A stretch of DNA of 64,000 nt from Bacteroides fragilis (GTDB lineage: Bacteria > Bacteroidota > Bacteroidia > Bacteroidales > Bacteroidaceae). The notes under the pieces are model-generated. The model had not been told where the DNA came from. It made no database searches and saw only the letters and a list, made by a program, of their open reading frames with translations. The stretch is taken from NCBI RefSeq assembly GCF_019583405.1, contig NZ_SZUU01000008.1:62001-126000 (forward strand), given 5' to 3'. Position 1 is the stretch's first letter; each line of letters begins with the position of its first letter. Position numbers and translations under genes: made by a program. Below, in pieces: positions 62,529 through 64,000 of this stretch.

Positions 62529-64000
62529 TTAAAACTGGAAGCTTAGTCCTCCTACAAAATTGATTCCCTCAACCGGATAATACAAGTAGTACTGATATTT
62601 CTTATTCAGCAAATTGTCAGCCTTTACATATGCCGAGATTCCCTTGAAAATTTTATATGTAGCTCCCAAGCTCAGATTGCTGACGGCAGGAATACTTTTT
62701 CCGTAAAATCCAGTATAGCGTTCGGCTCTGCGGGTATATTGGTAGCCTGTGTTTAGCCAAAGTGCGGGTATCGGATGAACTTCTGCATGAATACCGAAAT
62801 CAAATTCCGGTTTCATCAACAATACCTCATTGTAACTGAGCGCTTTCGAATCGGTTCCTTTGTTGTCCGTATTCCAGTGATAATAGGTTCCTCCTGCCGA
62901 GAGGGCGAATAGGTCTTTGTATTCGTAGCTGGCTTTGATGCCTGCGTAAAAGTTATCCGTATTGGTCTGTCCCAAACCAATGTAGTTTGCTCCCCTTTCT
63001 CCATCCCAGGCATCTATCGATTGATACAGATCATCTTTCAGATTCTGGTATCCGCCGAAGATGTCGAACCAGAGGCCCGGTGTCGGACTGGCTTTGAATC
63101 CTAATCCGGCATTCAGTTGCTCATAAGTGTCTCTGACTTCCTGTCCCGGATTGAGGTATGGATTGTAAGTCTCCAATCGGCGGAAATCATTCAACTGTCT
63201 GCCTCCGGTTGCTTTGGCGTATAGTACGTAACTGTCGGAAAACACATATTGAGCTTTTACGTCCGGAGAGACACGTACTGCTTTTCCATTTCCGAAAGAG
63301 AGGTCTACGTTGGCTCCGACATGTACTCTCCAACTGTCATCATTCAATTCGTAGTAGGGATTCAGATCAAGCGTTGTACGGCTCTTGAAAATATTCTTTA
63401 TCCGGTCTTTATTTTCTTTCAGTTCGTTCCCGTAGATCAGATTGTTCATGGCAAATCCGATAGCTACTGTCTGCTCGTCGCTGATTGAACCGCTTACGGT
63501 TGCCAAGGTGCGTATCAGCGTTTCGTTTACTCCTCCGAAGAGCTGACATTGTTGGCGTCCGTATAACATCAGGTTGGTTTCCGCCCGGTATTGCAGCGGT
63601 AGGGTTTCGTCAGTCGATTTCACTCCGAAGTGCACATCACCGGAAGTAAACTTCTGCTTCTTGAATCCGTAAGGTTCGTAATTGAAATTGCTCAGGCCGA
63701 AATTACCGGCTACGTTCAAATCCAGTTTTGCAAATTGGTGAACATAATCTACGTTTGCCCGTGTGCGGTAATAGAAGGCGTTCCATTTTCGGGTATCACC
63801 GAAAGGCATATCTAACTTTCCGTCCATTCCGTCCATCTTGAAGTTTACGTTCAGTTTGTCCTGATCCGAGAGCCGGAACAGATAGTTGGCCAAAATATCC
63901 AGATTGCCATAGTTACCGTATCCCAGACGGACGTATCCCGGAATGAAGCCCGGTTGTATTTCCTTGCCGGTGTAAGCTCCTATTGTCCCCATCGGAATTG
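62529..64000 (-). CDS. TonB-dependent receptor, C-terminal barrel part (partial, runs off the right edge)
   Basis: About 490 residues are visible; the frame is open to the edge, so the internal Met at 63992 is not the start. The sequence is strand after strand of an outer-membrane barrel (VRLGYGNYGNLDILANYLF, SLGATYKIFKGISAYVKADNLLNKKYQYYLYYPVEGINFVGGLSFQF). The ADNLLNKKYQ motif followed by a terminal Phe is the classical TonB-receptor ending, of FecA/BtuB type and not SusC type. Plug and ligand cannot be judged. It lies 120 bases upstream of topA on the same strand. Confidence 0.85.
   Translation of the reverse strand, partial: IPMGTIGAYTGKEIQPGFIPGYVRLGYGNYGNLDILANYLFRLSDQDKLNVNFKMDGMDGKLDMPFGDTRKWNAFYYRTRANVDYVHQFAKLDLNVAGNFGLSNFNYEPYGFKKQKFTSGDVHFGVKSTDETLPLQYRAETNLMLYGRQQCQLFGGVNETLIRTLATVSGSISDEQTVAIGFAMNNLIYGNELKENKDRIKNIFKSRTTLDLNPYYELNDDSWRVHVGANVDLSFGNGKAVRVSPDVKAQYVFSDSYVLYAKATGGRQLNDFRRLETYNPYLNPGQEVRDTYEQLNAGLGFKASPTPGLWFDIFGGYQNLKDDLYQSIDAWDGERGANYIGLGQTNTDNFYAGIKASYEYKDLFALSAGGTYYHWNTDNKGTDSKALSYNEVLLMKPEFDFGIHAEVHPIPALWLNTGYQYTRRAERYTGFYGKSIPAVSNLSLGATYKIFKGISAYVKADNLLNKKYQYYLYYPVEGINFVGGLSFQF

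Overview
The window looks like chromosome from a Bacteroides species, most likely B. fragilis or a close relative. Reasons: two SusC/SusD pairs, Bacteroides-type promoters (TTTG, about 19 nt, TAnnTTTG) in front of housekeeping genes, an A/T-rich translation-initiation context in place of strong Shine-Dalgarno sites, and the gene set itself (SecDF fusion, LruC lipoprotein, YfhO, GH95). Species is inferred, not proven.

Region 1 (1-10,730, + strand, visibly AT-rich) is a natural-product island. It has two tandem outer-membrane beta-barrel proteins (the first only as a C-terminal tail), a 73-residue GG-leader peptide with a Cys/Asn pentapeptide-repeat core, a radical SAM/SPASM maturase, a C39-peptidase ABC exporter (PCAT), a membrane-anchored lipoprotein regulator, two glycosyltransferases and a small LanC-like alpha-toroid protein. 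A strong bidirectional terminator closes it. The set reads as a RiPP pathway: make the precursor, crosslink it by rSAM chemistry, possibly glycosylate it, then cleave after GG and export it.

Region 2 (10,758-21,300) is ordinary chromosome: YfhO membrane protein, adenosylhomocysteinase, a PAS histidine kinase, an acyl-CoA ligase with an XRE/cupin regulator, rpsO and typA.

Region 3 (21,335-42,600, - strand) is a glycan-utilisation region. A SusC/SusD pair (21,477-26,779) lies downstream of a larger locus running from 41,512 to 27,856: SusC, SusD, a surface lipoprotein, a short beta-helix protein that looks like a remnant of a GH110 alpha-galactosidase, a DUF5009 membrane acyltransferase, a DUF6067 glycosidase-like protein and a GH95 alpha-L-fucosidase. 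The enzymes point to fucosylated host glycans such as mucin or blood-group structures. Upstream of each SusC gene is a segment of about 460 or 440 bp bounded by inverted repeats of the AGTTC-N5-GAACT type. Each segment contains one promoter, and in this sequence both promoters point away from the SusC gene. These are candidate phase-variable invertible promoters, both in the OFF orientation. Neither SusC shows an STN domain and no sigma/anti-sigma pair or hybrid sensor is present, so inversion may be the main switch.

Region 4 (42,647-64,000) is mostly housekeeping: pckA, upp, a glycerophosphodiesterase lipoprotein, korAB, tRNA-Arg(CCT), secDF, an operon of two rhomboid proteases plus an exo/endonuclease-family protein, HU, argS, a LruC-domain lipoprotein, topA and the C-terminal part of a TonB-dependent receptor that runs off the right edge. 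Two long gaps (33,490-34,134 and 53,002-53,749) share a dispersed repeat, and one copy contains a perfect 19-bp inverted repeat.
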